From NCBI GenBank assembly GCA_947474995.1, contig CANJNJ010000002.1, positions 1-64,000 on the forward strand: a stretch of DNA of 64,000 bases, given 5' to 3'. Below are positions 1 to 9,617 of this stretch, piece after piece; position 1 is the stretch's first letter, and each line of letters starts with the position of its first letter. Below the pieces are notes generated by a model. The model made no database searches. It was not told the DNA's origin and saw only the letters and a list, made by a program, of their open reading frames with translations. Made by a program: the position numbers and the translations under genes. This stretch comes from Opitutaceae bacterium (GTDB lineage: Bacteria > Verrucomicrobiota > Verrucomicrobiia > Opitutales > Opitutaceae).

Positions 1-114
1 GTCCATCGCGACGTAAACGTCGGTGACGGCGCCGAATTGACCGAAGGCCGAACGGAGTTCGTCTTCAGTCGTCTTGAAGGAAAGATTTCCTACGTACAGT
101 TTGGAGTTACTCAT
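1..114 (-). CDS. RNA-binding protein with RRM domain (partial, runs off the window start)
   Basis: Reverse complement reads MSNSKLYVGNLSFKTTEDELRSAFGQFGAVTDVYVAMD; RNP-2-like LYVGNL motif and RRM helix. Absent from the ORF track because it is cut by the edge. Confidence 0.88.
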   Translation of the reverse strand, partial: MSNSKLYVGNLSFKTTEDELRSAFGQFGAVTDVYVAMD

Positions 115-334
115 GTGATGTCTCGTAGATCCACCGTCCGCTGCCAGTCTGTTCCCAACTTGGGTTTCGAAATCATCACTTAAGCCAAACGCTCAGCCAA
201 CGACTCACCAGATACTGTCACCTAACGCTTTCTCTAACGAAGAAAAGACAACGTGCACAGCAAGGAGACTAACGCAAGGGTAAATTCCATCGGCATTTTT
301 CGCACTCAATTTTAATGGGAGGCCGAGCTGAAAA

Positions 335-354
335 GGCTTCCTCGCCAGGAAGCC
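335..354 (-). terminator. Rho-independent terminator of cinA-like gene
   Basis: GGCTTCCT-cgcc-AGGAAGCC stem followed by TTTT on the minus strand, just after the stop at 361. Confidence 0.7.
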
Positions 355-360
355 CGCTTA

Positions 361-1695
361 CTACATGACGCCCGTGCGTCGGTTCGGGGTCGGGGCACCG
401 CGTTGCGCCCGCGTGAGCTCGCGCCGCAGCCAGTCCAACGCCGCATTCACCGCGCGCACTTTAACCGTCTGGCGCGGGCCGGGATAACTGAGCTTCTTCG
501 CCCAGACGCCCGCCGGCGAAAACAGCCCGACGAAAATCGTTCCCACGGGATTGCCGCTCGCGCCGGCCACATCCCCGGCAAATCCGGTCACCGCCAGGGC
601 GTAGTCCGCCCCCAAGGTTTCGGCTCCCCCAGTAGCCATGGCCACCGCCCCCTCCTCGCTCACCGCGCCGTGCTGCAGGAGCAGGCACTCCGGGATGTCG
701 AGCAGCTGCATCTTCGCATCGTTCGTGCAGCACACCACCCCGCCCGCGAAAAATTTACAGGATCCACCCACTTCCGTGAACGTGTTGGCCAGCAATCCAC
801 CGGTCGCCGACTCGACCACCGCGATCCGCTTTTCCTGGACCCGCAGCAGCTCGGCGCAGACGCGCGCGAGGGAATCGTGGCCGTAGCAGACAAAATCCTC
901 GTCGAGCGACTGGGCGCACTCGGCCGCCACCGCCTCGAGTTGCTGGTAGGACAGCGCGCCCGACGGCGAACTCACCCGGCAATCCACCGCTCCCTGGTGC
1001 GCACAAAACGCCACGCTCAACGCCGCCCCAAACCGGTCGAAGATCGGCTGCAGCTTGGTCTCGAGCGCCGACTCGCCGATCCCCGCCGTGCGCAGCTGCA
1101 CGTAAGCCTCGCGGTCCAGCAAGAGCTTGCGCTCGGCCAGCCGCGGCACGACCTGGTTCGTAAACATCGGCTGCAATTCATTCGGCGGACCCGGGAGCAT
1201 GATGAGCACCTTGCCATCCTGCTCCACCCAGAGGCCCGGCGCCGTGCCATTCGCATTGGGCAACACTTCGCCACGCTCGAACACGTAGGCCTGCTTGAGG
1301 TTGTTCGCCGTCATCTTCCGGCCAAAGCGGGCAAACCGCTCCTGGATGGCCTGTTCAATGGTCGGATCAAAAACGAGCTTTTGGCCCAGCACCTCCGCAA
1401 TCGCCTCCCGGGTGCGATCGTCGCATGTCGGCCCCAGCCCGCCCGTCGTAATCACCACATCCGCCCGCGCCCAGCTCTCGCGAAATTGGGCGACAATGGC
1501 GTCCGCCTCGTCGGTGATGGTCACATTGCGCTGCAGGAGCGCGCCGCGCCGACCGAGCTGCGATCCAATGAAGGTCAGATGACCGTTGGCCGTCAGGCCG
1601 AGTAAAAGTTCGTCGCCCAGCGTCAAAAGTTCATAGCGAACCGTGGCGGCGGCGGGACGTGGGGTGACACCCTCGGGGTTGTGAGCGGAAACCAT
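361..1695 (-). CDS. cinA: CinA-family competence/damage-inducible protein (nicotinamide-nucleotide amidase)
   Basis: MVSAHNPEGV..YELLTLGDELLLGLTANGHLTFIGSQLGRRG..TTGGLGPTCDDRTREA..LPGPPNELQPM..ESATGGLLANTFTEVGGSCKFFAGGVVCC; MoCF-like and CinA C-terminal domains. Confidence 0.92.
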   Translation of the reverse strand: MVSAHNPEGVTPRPAAATVRYELLTLGDELLLGLTANGHLTFIGSQLGRRGALLQRNVTITDEADAIVAQFRESWARADVVITTGGLGPTCDDRTREAIAEVLGQKLVFDPTIEQAIQERFARFGRKMTANNLKQAYVFERGEVLPNANGTAPGLWVEQDGKVLIMLPGPPNELQPMFTNQVVPRLAERKLLLDREAYVQLRTAGIGESALETKLQPIFDRFGAALSVAFCAHQGAVDCRVSSPSGALSYQQLEAVAAECAQSLDEDFVCYGHDSLARVCAELLRVQEKRIAVVESATGGLLANTFTEVGGSCKFFAGGVVCCTNDAKMQLLDIPECLLLQHGAVSEEGAVAMATGGAETLGADYALAVTGFAGDVAGASGNPVGTIFVGLFSPAGVWAKKLSYPGPRQTVKVRAVNAALDWLRRELTRAQRGAPTPNRRTGVM

Positions 1696-1776
1696 ACTTG
1701 CGAGAGGGGAAATTAGGTGGATTCTGGCAAAACGCCAGCGATCAAACCGCGCCGGCGGTCCGCTGTCACGCCGACA

Positions 1777-3249
1777 ATGTCTCCCAACCTCAAGGAAATG
1801 GTGCGCCAGCTGCCGGACAAACCGGGCGTCTACCTCATGAAGGATCGGCTCGGACGCATCATCTATGTCGGCAAGGCGCGCAGCCTGAAGAAGCGGGTAT
1901 CGTCCTATTTTCAGCGCGGCCGGGCCCGGACCATCGCGCAGCCCAAGATTCGCGCGCTGATCGACCTGATCGCCGACTTCGAAACGATTGAGGTGAAATC
2001 CGAGCCGGAAGCGTTGTTGCTCGAAGGCAAACTGATCAAGCAGTGGCGACCGCGCTACAATACCGACTTCACCGACGACAAACGCTTCCTGCTCGTCCGT
2101 GTCGATCCCGGCGAGGAATTGCCGCGCTTCCGGCTCACGCGGATCAAGAAGGAAGAGCGCTCTCGTTACTTCGGCCCGTTTGCCCACAGCGGACTGCTGC
2201 GGAAGACGCTCGCCCAGATGCGACGCCAGTTCGGCATCCTGCTCATGGACGGCACGCCGCAGAAGCAACCTGACGGCACCTGGCGACTCTACGACGACGT
2301 CCGCGAGGAAATCTACGGCACCGAAAACATGGTCACGGCGGAACAGTATCGCCGCCGCGTCGACGAGGCCTGCGCGTTCCTCGAGGGCAAGTCCCGCGAG
2401 TGGCTCGAGACCCTTCGCGCCGAAATGACCGCGGCGGCGGAGAAACGGGAGTACGAAAGAGCGGCCGGACTCCGCGACGTCGTCTTTGCCCTCGAGGAAA
2501 CCTTGCGCAAGACGCGGCGCTTCGAACGCCGGGATCCCACGCCTCGCGGGGACAACGAAGAGGCTCTGCAGGCGTTGCAGGTGGCCCTGCATCTCGCCGC
2601 GCCTCCACGCACGATGGAGTGCTTCGATATCTCGCACATCTCGGGCACGTTCGTCGTCGCGTCGATGGTCCACTTCGCCGACGGCCGCCCGGACAAGAAC
2701 AATTACCGGCGCTTCCAAATCAAGAGCTTCATCGGCAATGACGATTTTCGCGCGATGGAGGAAGTCGTCGGCCGCCGCTACCGCCGCCTCGCGGCTGAGA
2801 GCAAACCGTTTCCCGACCTCGTCGTCATCGACGGCGGGCGCGGCCAGGTCGGCGCCGCGCTGAAGGCCTTTGTCGGCCTGGACGTCATGCCGCCCGCGAT
2901 CATCGGCCTCGCGAAGGAGCACGAGACGATCATTTTTCCCGACGAACGGCCGCCGTTGAATCTGCCGCTCAGCCATTCCGGCCTGAACGTGCTGCAGCGC
3001 CTGCGCGACGAGGCCCACCGGTTCGCGAATACCTACAACGCGGATCTGCAGTCGAAAAAAATCCGGGAGAGCGTGCTCGACGATTTTCCCGGCCTCGGTC
3101 CGGTGCGCCGCGCCGCACTCCTCGCCCACTTCGACAGCATCGACAAACTCCGCTCCGCGTCCGGCGCCGAAATTTCCGAAGTCCCCGGCTTCGGCGGCAA
3201 AATGGCCGCCGAACTGCACGGTTTTCTCCGCCAGCCTGAATCAAAGTAG
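1777..3249 (+). CDS. uvrC: Excinuclease ABC subunit C
   Basis: GIY-YIG-type N-terminus PDKPGVYLMKDRLGRIIYVGKARSLKKRVSSYF, UVR motif, RNase H-like ECFDISHISGTFVVASMV, C-terminal HhH. ATG at 1777 preferred over the GTG at 1717. Confidence 0.93.
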   Translation: MSPNLKEMVRQLPDKPGVYLMKDRLGRIIYVGKARSLKKRVSSYFQRGRARTIAQPKIRALIDLIADFETIEVKSEPEALLLEGKLIKQWRPRYNTDFTDDKRFLLVRVDPGEELPRFRLTRIKKEERSRYFGPFAHSGLLRKTLAQMRRQFGILLMDGTPQKQPDGTWRLYDDVREEIYGTENMVTAEQYRRRVDEACAFLEGKSREWLETLRAEMTAAAEKREYERAAGLRDVVFALEETLRKTRRFERRDPTPRGDNEEALQALQVALHLAAPPRTMECFDISHISGTFVVASMVHFADGRPDKNNYRRFQIKSFIGNDDFRAMEEVVGRRYRRLAAESKPFPDLVVIDGGRGQVGAALKAFVGLDVMPPAIIGLAKEHETIIFPDERPPLNLPLSHSGLNVLQRLRDEAHRFANTYNADLQSKKIRESVLDDFPGLGPVRRAALLAHFDSIDKLRSASGAEISEVPGFGGKMAAELHGFLRQPESK

Positions 3250-3303
3250 CGCCCGTCTCCGACCCGCGTCGGGATTCACTCCGGGCGAAATACCAAAGTC
3301 CTG

Positions 3304-3360
3304 GAAATTCAGCAGCCAGGAAGCCCAAGGTCGTCTCCTGGCTTCCTGGTTTCTGAATTC
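3304..3360 (+). terminator. Inverted repeat / terminator-like hairpin after uvrC
   Basis: gaaattcagcagccaggaagcc / ggcttcctggtttctgaattc imperfect ~21 bp inverted repeat. Confidence 0.55.
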
Positions 3361-3404
3361 ATCCGGTGTTCTGCGTCCCGATATTTCCCCCAGCCAGAAC
3401 TGCT

Positions 3405-4904
3405 TTACTTCTTTCCACCCTTGCCCTTATCCGCTCCGCCCTTTTCGGACTCCGGCGTCCAGATTCCCGGCGGCCAGTTCTTCGCGATCAGCGCCTTCAG
3501 TTCCGCGACGTTCGCCGCCTGCGCCGGATCGGTCGCGAGATTTTTCAGCTCCCCCGGGTCCGCTTCGAGGTCAAACAACTGCACGCCCGATCGGCCGCCA
3601 TCCCACTCGGTGTACCGGAAGCGCTCGGTGCGCACGGCATAACCGCTGTAGCCCCCGCGCAGCACCTGGCTGAAGGCCGCCGACTTCACCGTGGCCTTCG
3701 GATCCTGCAGGATGGGGCGCAGGCTCAAGCCCTGCAAATTGGCCGGCGCGGTCAGCCCGGCCAGATCCGTCAGTGTCGGATAAAGGTCCAGCATTTCGAC
3801 GAGGCCGCGGGCGGTCTCGCCCTTGTACCGGGAGCCCGGCACCGCGATAATCAGCGGCACGCGCGCGGCATTTTCCCACAGCGTGTTCTTTTGCCAGAGG
3901 CCGTGTTCGCCCAAGTGGTACCCGTGGTCGCTCGTGAAGACGACGACGGTGTTGTCCGCCAGCCCGAGCCGATCGAGCGCATCCAGCAACCGACCCACCT
4001 GGGCATCCACCATCGAAACCGCCGCGTGATAACCCTGGATCGCCTCCCGCCGCTGCGTGTCGGTCATCTTCTTTTCTTCCGGACTGAGCGAGGCAAAGGC
4101 CGCCACCGGACCGTCCTCGATGTGATGCGCCGGCAAAGCCGGGAGGGGAATTTGGTCGCGCGGATAAAGGTCGTAGTACTTTTTGGTCGCGACGTAGGGC
4201 GTGTGCGGCCGGAAGAAACCCACCGCGAGGAAGAACGGCCGATCGCGATGCGTCTCGAGGAGCTTGATCGCCTCGGTCGCGCCGATGCCGTCGGTCTGCT
4301 CGAGCTCGGAGCCGTCCATCTGTTTCCAGCTCACCGTGCCGCCGAAGCGCTCGGCGATCGGGACGTCCATCCGGAGGGAGAAAACCGAGGCCTCCTCCTT
4401 CTTGTCGCGGCCGAGCGGATTCACCACGACATCCCATGAAAAGGGATCGTCCAGGCCGGGCGTTCCAATCTGCCCTGGCACGCCGTAATGAAAAATCTTT
4501 CCGATGCGTCCGGTCCAGGAGCCATTTTGCCGGAAGAGCTGCGGCAGCGTGACCGCGTCCGGCTGGGTCTCGCGGGTGTTGGGCGACGTGCCGTAGACGC
4601 CGGCGGCGTTGCGGCCGATGTTGGCGAGGATGCGGGTGACATTGGGGCGCAAGCCGAGCAGGAAGGAACTGCGACTCGGACCGCACACCGGGTATTGGCA
4701 ATACGCGTGCTCAAAGCGCACGCCGCGTTGCGCCAGTCGATCGATGTTCGGCGACTTGACCTGCGGATGGCCGTAGCAGCCGAGGTCGGTGTTGAGATCG
4801 TCCGCGATGATGAAGAGGACGTTCGTGCGGGCGCGGCCAACCTCAGCCGCCGCCACCGACGACACTCCGATCAACGCGAGCAAAACCAGGAATCGAGTGA
4901 GCAT
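3405..4904 (-). CDS. Sulfatase (iduronate-2-sulfatase-like), secreted
   Basis: Signal peptide MLTRFLVLLALIGVSSVAAA; NVLFIIADDLNTDLGCYGHPQVKSPNIDRLA; formylglycine motif CGPSRSSFLLGLRP; TSDHGYHLGEHGLWQK. Confidence 0.93.
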   Translation of the reverse strand: MLTRFLVLLALIGVSSVAAAEVGRARTNVLFIIADDLNTDLGCYGHPQVKSPNIDRLAQRGVRFEHAYCQYPVCGPSRSSFLLGLRPNVTRILANIGRNAAGVYGTSPNTRETQPDAVTLPQLFRQNGSWTGRIGKIFHYGVPGQIGTPGLDDPFSWDVVVNPLGRDKKEEASVFSLRMDVPIAERFGGTVSWKQMDGSELEQTDGIGATEAIKLLETHRDRPFFLAVGFFRPHTPYVATKKYYDLYPRDQIPLPALPAHHIEDGPVAAFASLSPEEKKMTDTQRREAIQGYHAAVSMVDAQVGRLLDALDRLGLADNTVVVFTSDHGYHLGEHGLWQKNTLWENAARVPLIIAVPGSRYKGETARGLVEMLDLYPTLTDLAGLTAPANLQGLSLRPILQDPKATVKSAAFSQVLRGGYSGYAVRTERFRYTEWDGGRSGVQLFDLEADPGELKNLATDPAQAANVAELKALIAKNWPPGIWTPESEKGGADKGKGGKK

Positions 4905-5118
4905 GGCGGGAAAAACGGGGTTACGGAACGATCCTGAACCAGAAGGTGAAGATTCTTTCCCTCGCCAGCCGATTCCGTCAAGCGCCCGCCCAAGCCGCCC
5001 CTCCGAGATAGTTGAGGCGCGCCGTAGCCTTGGCGAAGGCGGCCGGGCGCGGTCTGACCGCGCCCCGCTCACCTTTCTTTTGGCTCGGGCGCCTCGAATA
5101 TTCCCGTAAACTTTCGGC

Positions 5119-6159
5119 ATGCCCAAACGCACTCTCTCCCTCGGTTCCGGTGCCGGCACCTACCCCGCTTTGCGTCAGGCCGTCGAGGAGACGCTGCTGG
5201 CAGGTCAGAGAAAAATCGAGCGCGACAAGCTTGAGGTCTATTGGACGACCGGCCGGCATATCCATGAACATCTCCTGCACCACGAGGATCGCGCGGACTA
5301 CGGCGACGAGGTCATCCCGCGGCTGGGCCACGATATCAAAGTCAGTGATCGCGTGCTCTATCGTTGCCTGCACTTTTTTCGCGCCTACCCAATTCCGGCA
5401 GCGCTGCCGGAATTGCTTTGGGCCCACTTTTGCGCGCTCCTGCGACTTGAAGACAGGGACCTGCGGGCCCGGCTTGCCGCGCAGGCAGTGAAGAGCGGCT
5501 GGACCTCGCGCCGGCTGGAGGAACGCGTTTCGGAAGTGCAGGCCAGCCTTGCGCCGGACCAAGCCGCCCCTGAGGAGGCGCCCGCGGTTGCCAACGTCGA
5601 GCGCCTCAAACCCAAATGCGGCACGCCGGGATTACACCTCATCGTCGATCGCGGCGAAGGGCCTGCAGTCGATCTGGGCTTCAATCTCTACCAGCCCCTC
5701 GCTTCCGACCAACTCCGCCGTTTCGAGCCGGGAGCCATCGTGCGGCTGGGCGACAGTCGCATCACGCGAGCCGAAGGCGCCGCCAAAACCGACCTTTTCA
5801 CTTACTCGGCCACGATTACCCGGGTCGTCGACGGTGACACCCTGGTGATCGTCGTGGAAGTCGCCGCGGGCATTTTCCTCGAATTAAAATTGCGATTGCG
5901 CGGCATCGACTGTCCGGAAATGAGCACCGCCGAAGGGAAAGACGCCAAACGATTCGTCGATGGGCTGGTGGCCAGCGCCTCGGAGGTGACGGTGACCACG
6001 ACCAAGCCGGACAAATATGATCGTTACCTCGCCGACGTTTTTCTCACGTCCAAAGAAGGGGAGAGCGTTTTTCTCAACAACGTCCTCCTCGCGAACGGCC
6101 ACGCCGTCGCGAAAGACAGTTGGGAATTCGGCGACTGGGAAAAAGAACTTCTTCGCTGA
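5119..6159 (+). CDS. DUF1016 (YhcG) N-terminal domain fused to a staphylococcal-nuclease-like (thermonuclease) domain
   Basis: N-term: LRQAVEETLLAGQRKIERDKLEVYWTTGRHIHEHLL (DUF1016_N-like). C-term: ATITRVVDGDTLVIVVE..KLRLRGIDCPEMSTAEGKDAKRFV (SNase fold). Confidence 0.8.
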   Translation: MPKRTLSLGSGAGTYPALRQAVEETLLAGQRKIERDKLEVYWTTGRHIHEHLLHHEDRADYGDEVIPRLGHDIKVSDRVLYRCLHFFRAYPIPAALPELLWAHFCALLRLEDRDLRARLAAQAVKSGWTSRRLEERVSEVQASLAPDQAAPEEAPAVANVERLKPKCGTPGLHLIVDRGEGPAVDLGFNLYQPLASDQLRRFEPGAIVRLGDSRITRAEGAAKTDLFTYSATITRVVDGDTLVIVVEVAAGIFLELKLRLRGIDCPEMSTAEGKDAKRFVDGLVASASEVTVTTTKPDKYDRYLADVFLTSKEGESVFLNNVLLANGHAVAKDSWEFGDWEKELLR

Positions 6160-6204
6160 AACCCGGGCTGTCAGCCGTGGCGCCGCCCCGGTTCTCAAAA
6201 GATT

Positions 6205-6909
6205 TCATGAGGAGGGCGTGTCCACCCGCCAGCGGGACTCGACTTCGGCCATCGTGATAGCCACGGCGGAGCGCGCGTCGGCGCGATCCATGCCGCGGTT
6301 CAGCAATCGGTCGTAGTCGGTGTGGGCGTGACGGATGCGCGCCCGCACGGCGAGGTCGATGGCCGCAGCGGCGAATTCCCGGGCCATGGCGGAGCGTCCC
6401 ACCCGCCCGCTGTATTTCCGGCACGCGTGACCGGCGATCTCCGCCGCCGTCTGCGGCGGGCAACCCGGGAATCGCGCTCTGATCTGCGCCGTGAATTCCG
6501 TGACATACGTCTTGTCCTGTTCTTCCCGGACAACCGCGGCCCGCGCCCGGGCGCGTTCCCGGCTGGCTTCGTCGGTCAGGCATTCCTCCTCCGCGCGGGC
6601 GAAGGCTGCCGTTTCGACCAATAGCCCCTGGCGTTCGTAGCGGCCCCGCGACCGGCTGAACTGGACGACCACGGCCGACAACCCGGAATACTTCCGACTC
6701 CGGCGGGTCAGCGCCACATCGCCACGCGGGAGAAACACCAAGTGGTCGAGATCGGCGCACGCCATGCAAAGCGGCTTCTCCTTTTCCATCCGCAGCAGAC
6801 TTCCCCGCAACAACTCCATGCCGCACTCCGCGCACGTGGCCTCCCGCACGACGGAGAAAACGACGAGATCGTCGCTCGGTTGGGCTTCTGATCCTGATGG
6901 GGACTTCAT
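6205..6909 (-). CDS. DUF2293 domain-containing protein with N-terminal Cys motif
   Basis: CAECGMELLRGSLLRMEKEKPLCMACADLDHL; C-terminal RSAMAREFAAAAIDLAVRARIRHAHTDYDRLLNRG typical of DUF2293. Confidence 0.75.
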   Translation of the reverse strand: MKSPSGSEAQPSDDLVVFSVVREATCAECGMELLRGSLLRMEKEKPLCMACADLDHLVFLPRGDVALTRRSRKYSGLSAVVVQFSRSRGRYERQGLLVETAAFARAEEECLTDEASRERARARAAVVREEQDKTYVTEFTAQIRARFPGCPPQTAAEIAGHACRKYSGRVGRSAMAREFAAAAIDLAVRARIRHAHTDYDRLLNRGMDRADARSAVAITMAEVESRWRVDTPSS

Positions 6910-6943
6910 CGTGTTTTCCTCGCTCTCGGCTCCGATGACCTGG

Positions 6944-6982
6944 AAAGGCGTAGTGTCACCGAATAGGTGACACTACGCCTTT
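6944..6982 (-). terminator. Perfect 17-bp-stem hairpin (terminator or operator)
   Basis: AAAGGCGTAGTGTCACC-gaata-GGTGACACTACGCCTTT, between minus-strand genes 7019..7246 and 6205..6909. Confidence 0.65.
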
Positions 6983-7018
6983 GGGACAAAGACCGGCATT
7001 ATTTCTTTTCTTCATTCC

Positions 7019-7246
7019 TCAAGGCGCGGCCTTGCCCGCCAACTGGATTCCCAGTCCCCGGCAGATCGTCACGTCGTCGGTCCAAAAGCTCGCGACCTCC
7101 TCGAGCAGATAGTTCGCGATCGCCAGGTTTTGCCGGGCTCTCGCGGCCTGCACGGCTTCTTCCTCCGGGCGGGAAACGAGCGTCGCGCAGGTTCCCGTAA
7201 TCGCCGCGACCAGAATGGTTGGAAAAAAGAGGTAACGCAGTTTCAT
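7019..7246 (-). CDS. Small exported hypothetical protein (75 aa)
   Basis: ATG start, hydrophobic N-terminus MKLRYLFFPTILVAAITGTCATL; no family recognised. Confidence 0.5.
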   Translation of the reverse strand: MKLRYLFFPTILVAAITGTCATLVSRPEEEAVQAARARQNLAIANYLLEEVASFWTDDVTICRGLGIQLAGKAAP

Positions 7247-7355
7247 AGGAGATGCTCTTGGCCGCTAATCGGCGGCCTTGTTCTTGTTGCGGCTGCAACC
7301 ATGCGTCCGGCGGGAATCCAACGCAGGGAAATTCTCTCCTCCTCGCCCAACCAAC

Positions 7356-7376
7356 TTGTCATCTATTAGATGACAA
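7356..7376. repeat. 21-bp palindrome TTGTCATCTA-T-TAGATGACAA
   Basis: Perfect dyad with a 1-nt centre; near-identical copies at 21171 and 21229. Confidence 0.75.
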
Positions 7377-7557
7377 AACCGGCAAACGCTTGGGCGTCGT
7401 GCCCTTTGGCCCCGGCCCTGAGACCAGCCGCAACGGGGGCGGGTCTTTTTCCTCAGGGGGCATCTAATAAGTTCCGCTTTGTCATTCTGAGCGCCACCGA
7501 AAAATCCATCCGCTACCTGGCCTCCCAAGGCGTGATGCCGGTGGCCGCCGCTAGGCG

Positions 7558-8290
7558 CAGTCGCTGTGGGCCGACGACGCCTACAGGGGAATCCCGGCGC
7601 TGGCGGAGATGGGCCGGCTCACCGGCAATCGCGCGTGGTGCGACGATGCGGTGAGCATTGTGCTGACGATGACGTCGCCACTTTTCGATCCGACCAAGGG
7701 GCTCTACCTCCACGGTTGGGATGCGAGCGATCCAAGCGCGCCGCGATTCTATTGGGGGCGGGCGACGGGATGGACGGTCCTGGCGATGTGCGATCTGCTG
7801 GACGTGCTGCCCTAGGATCATCTGGGCTATGAAAAAGCACTGGCGCAATTGCGCACGACACTGTGCAGCGTGGCGGAGGACCAATCCGGCAGCGGTTTCT
7901 GGCACCAGGTGGTGGATCGCAACGATTCTCACCTGGAGACATTGGCTACCGCGATGTTCACCTATGGCATCGCCCACGCCGTCCACTAGGGTTGGATCAG
8001 CCCGGTCAACTACGGCACGATCGGCGCAGGCCGGTTGGATTGCGCTCAGCACGAGAATCAACGCGCAAGGCCAGGTGGAAGGCACATGCGTCGGCACCAC
8101 CTACGCGAGCGACCAGGTCTACTATTACAACCGCCCGGCGAGCGTGACGGCGCTGCACGGCTACGGCACGACCATGCTGGCTGGTGTCGAGAGGATCAAA
8201 ATGCTGTAGAACCCGGCCTTCACGATCGATTACAAGCTGCGCACCTATCACTACGTCCCGAAGGACGGCGGACCGACGAGCTACCGGAAA
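7558..8290 (+). pseudogene. Decayed glycoside hydrolase family 88/105 (unsaturated rhamnogalacturonyl hydrolase) fragment
   Basis: QSLWADDAYRGIPALAEMGRLTGN..LYLHGWDASDPSAPRFYWGRATGWTVLAMCDLLDVLP*DHLGYEKALAQLR..GSGFWHQVVDRNDSHLETLATAMFTYGIAHAVH*GWI, then a frameshift into ..STRINAQGQVEGTCVGTTYASDQVYYYNRPASVTALHGYGTTMLAGVERIKML*NPAF; in-frame TAGs at 7813, 7987, 8207. Confidence 0.85.
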
Positions 8291-8400
8291 CACCGGTGCG
8301 GCCAGGCCGCGATTTCGTCCACGCCCGCTGACGGTCCGCGCCAAAGATAATCTGGACCAAAAAAAAGCAGGCTTCACGCTGCGCGCATGATGGCGAAGGC

Positions 8401-8577
8401 GTGTTCGTCGGCATCGAGACGCCCGACGAAGCCGCACTCGCCGAATGCAACAAGCGCCAGAACCAAAAGCGCGACCTAATCGCCGATGTGAATCGCATGC
8501 AGCGCGCGGGATTGCAGGTTCCAGGCGGCTTCATCCTCGGTTTTGACAGTGACTCTCCATCCTTTTTTCAGCGAGTG
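8401..8577 (+). pseudogene. Fragment of a B12-binding-domain/radical SAM protein (no start, truncated both ends)
   Basis: VFVGIETPDEAALAECNKRQNQKRDLIADVNRMQRAGLQVPGGFILGFDSDSPSFFQR resembles the conserved core of B12-radical SAM/DUF4070-type proteins. Confidence 0.7.
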
Positions 8578-8700
8578 CGCACTTTCCTGCGCGAGTACCG
8601 CGGCCCCGAATTGCCCTCGGGGTGTAAGCCTCGAGCCAGGGTACTGCGGCAGGTCTGGGAACTGGGCGTTTTCCATCGGTGATTGACCGAACTTTCCGGA

Positions 8701-9552
8701 ATGAGGTACGCTGCGCCGGTGCCGCTCAAGCGACCTTTCCTCAAGTGGGCCGGGGGTAAGACAAAGTTGGTGCCGGCCATCCGGGAATTCGTGCCGGCGG
8801 GTACCAGGCGGCTGATTGAACCGTTTATCGGCAGCGGTGCCGTCGCGCTTAATCTCGCGCTCCCGATGGCCATCCTGGCCGACGCCAACGCCGACCTAAT
8901 TTCCGTCTACCGTGAATTGCAGCAGGGTGGGGAAAAATTCGTCGCGGCGTGTGCCGCACTCTTCACGCCGTCGGCCAACGAGTCCGCCGTTTATTACACC
9001 CGGCGCGCCGAGTTCAATGCGAGCTCGAACCGACGACGCAAAGCCGGCCTCTTTATCTATCTCAACCGACATGGATACAACGGCCTTTGCCGGTACAACG
9101 CCAGCGGCGGTTTCAACGTGCCGTTTGGCCGTTACAAAGCACCGCGTTTCCCGCGGGACGAGCTACACGCCTTTCACGCGGTGCTGCAGAACTGCGAACT
9201 CCGGCATGCCGATTTTCGCGACGTGCTCGCCGAGGCCGGTGAGGGCGATTTTGTTTACTGCGATCCCCCTTACGTTCCGGCCAGCGCGACGGCCAATTTC
9301 ACGGCGTATGCGAAAGGCGCCTTCGGAAAATTGGAACAAGCGGATCTCGCGGCCTGTTGCCGCGTCGCCGCGCGACGCGGCGCCACGGTCGTACTTTCCA
9401 ATCACGATACGCCAGGCACGCGCGCCCTCTACGCTGACGCCGATCAGCAGCGGGAACTGCTCGTGGGACGCCGAATAAGTTGCCACGCCGCCAACCGCGG
9501 CGCCGCCCGTGAGTTGCTCGTCGTCTATCGGCCTTCACGTCTGCTGGTCTGA
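8701..9552 (+). CDS. D12-class (Dam-like) N6-adenine DNA methyltransferase
   Basis: RPFLKWAGGKTKLVPAI; EPFIGSGAVALNL; FVYCDPPYVP motif IV; VVLSNHDTPGTRALY. Confidence 0.92.
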   Translation: MRYAAPVPLKRPFLKWAGGKTKLVPAIREFVPAGTRRLIEPFIGSGAVALNLALPMAILADANADLISVYRELQQGGEKFVAACAALFTPSANESAVYYTRRAEFNASSNRRRKAGLFIYLNRHGYNGLCRYNASGGFNVPFGRYKAPRFPRDELHAFHAVLQNCELRHADFRDVLAEAGEGDFVYCDPPYVPASATANFTAYAKGAFGKLEQADLAACCRVAARRGATVVLSNHDTPGTRALYADADQQRELLVGRRISCHAANRGAARELLVVYRPSRLLV

Positions 9553-9617
9553 GGCCGCCGCGAGGCAGCACCCACCGCAACACTCCTCGTTTCCCTGAGA
9601 AAGAATCAGGCGAGCTT

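Noticed and set aside
361-3219. 952-aa minus-strand ORF covering both cinA and uvrC
   Set aside because: Only the first-transcribed-to-last part from 1695 down to 361 is CinA; the upstream half is a stop-free antisense shadow of uvrC in high-GC DNA.
7813-8209. Amber (TAG) recoding in the GH105-like gene, as all three stops are TAG
   Set aside because: A frameshift near 8035 and loss of both ends point to pseudogenisation; other genes in the window end in TAG normally.
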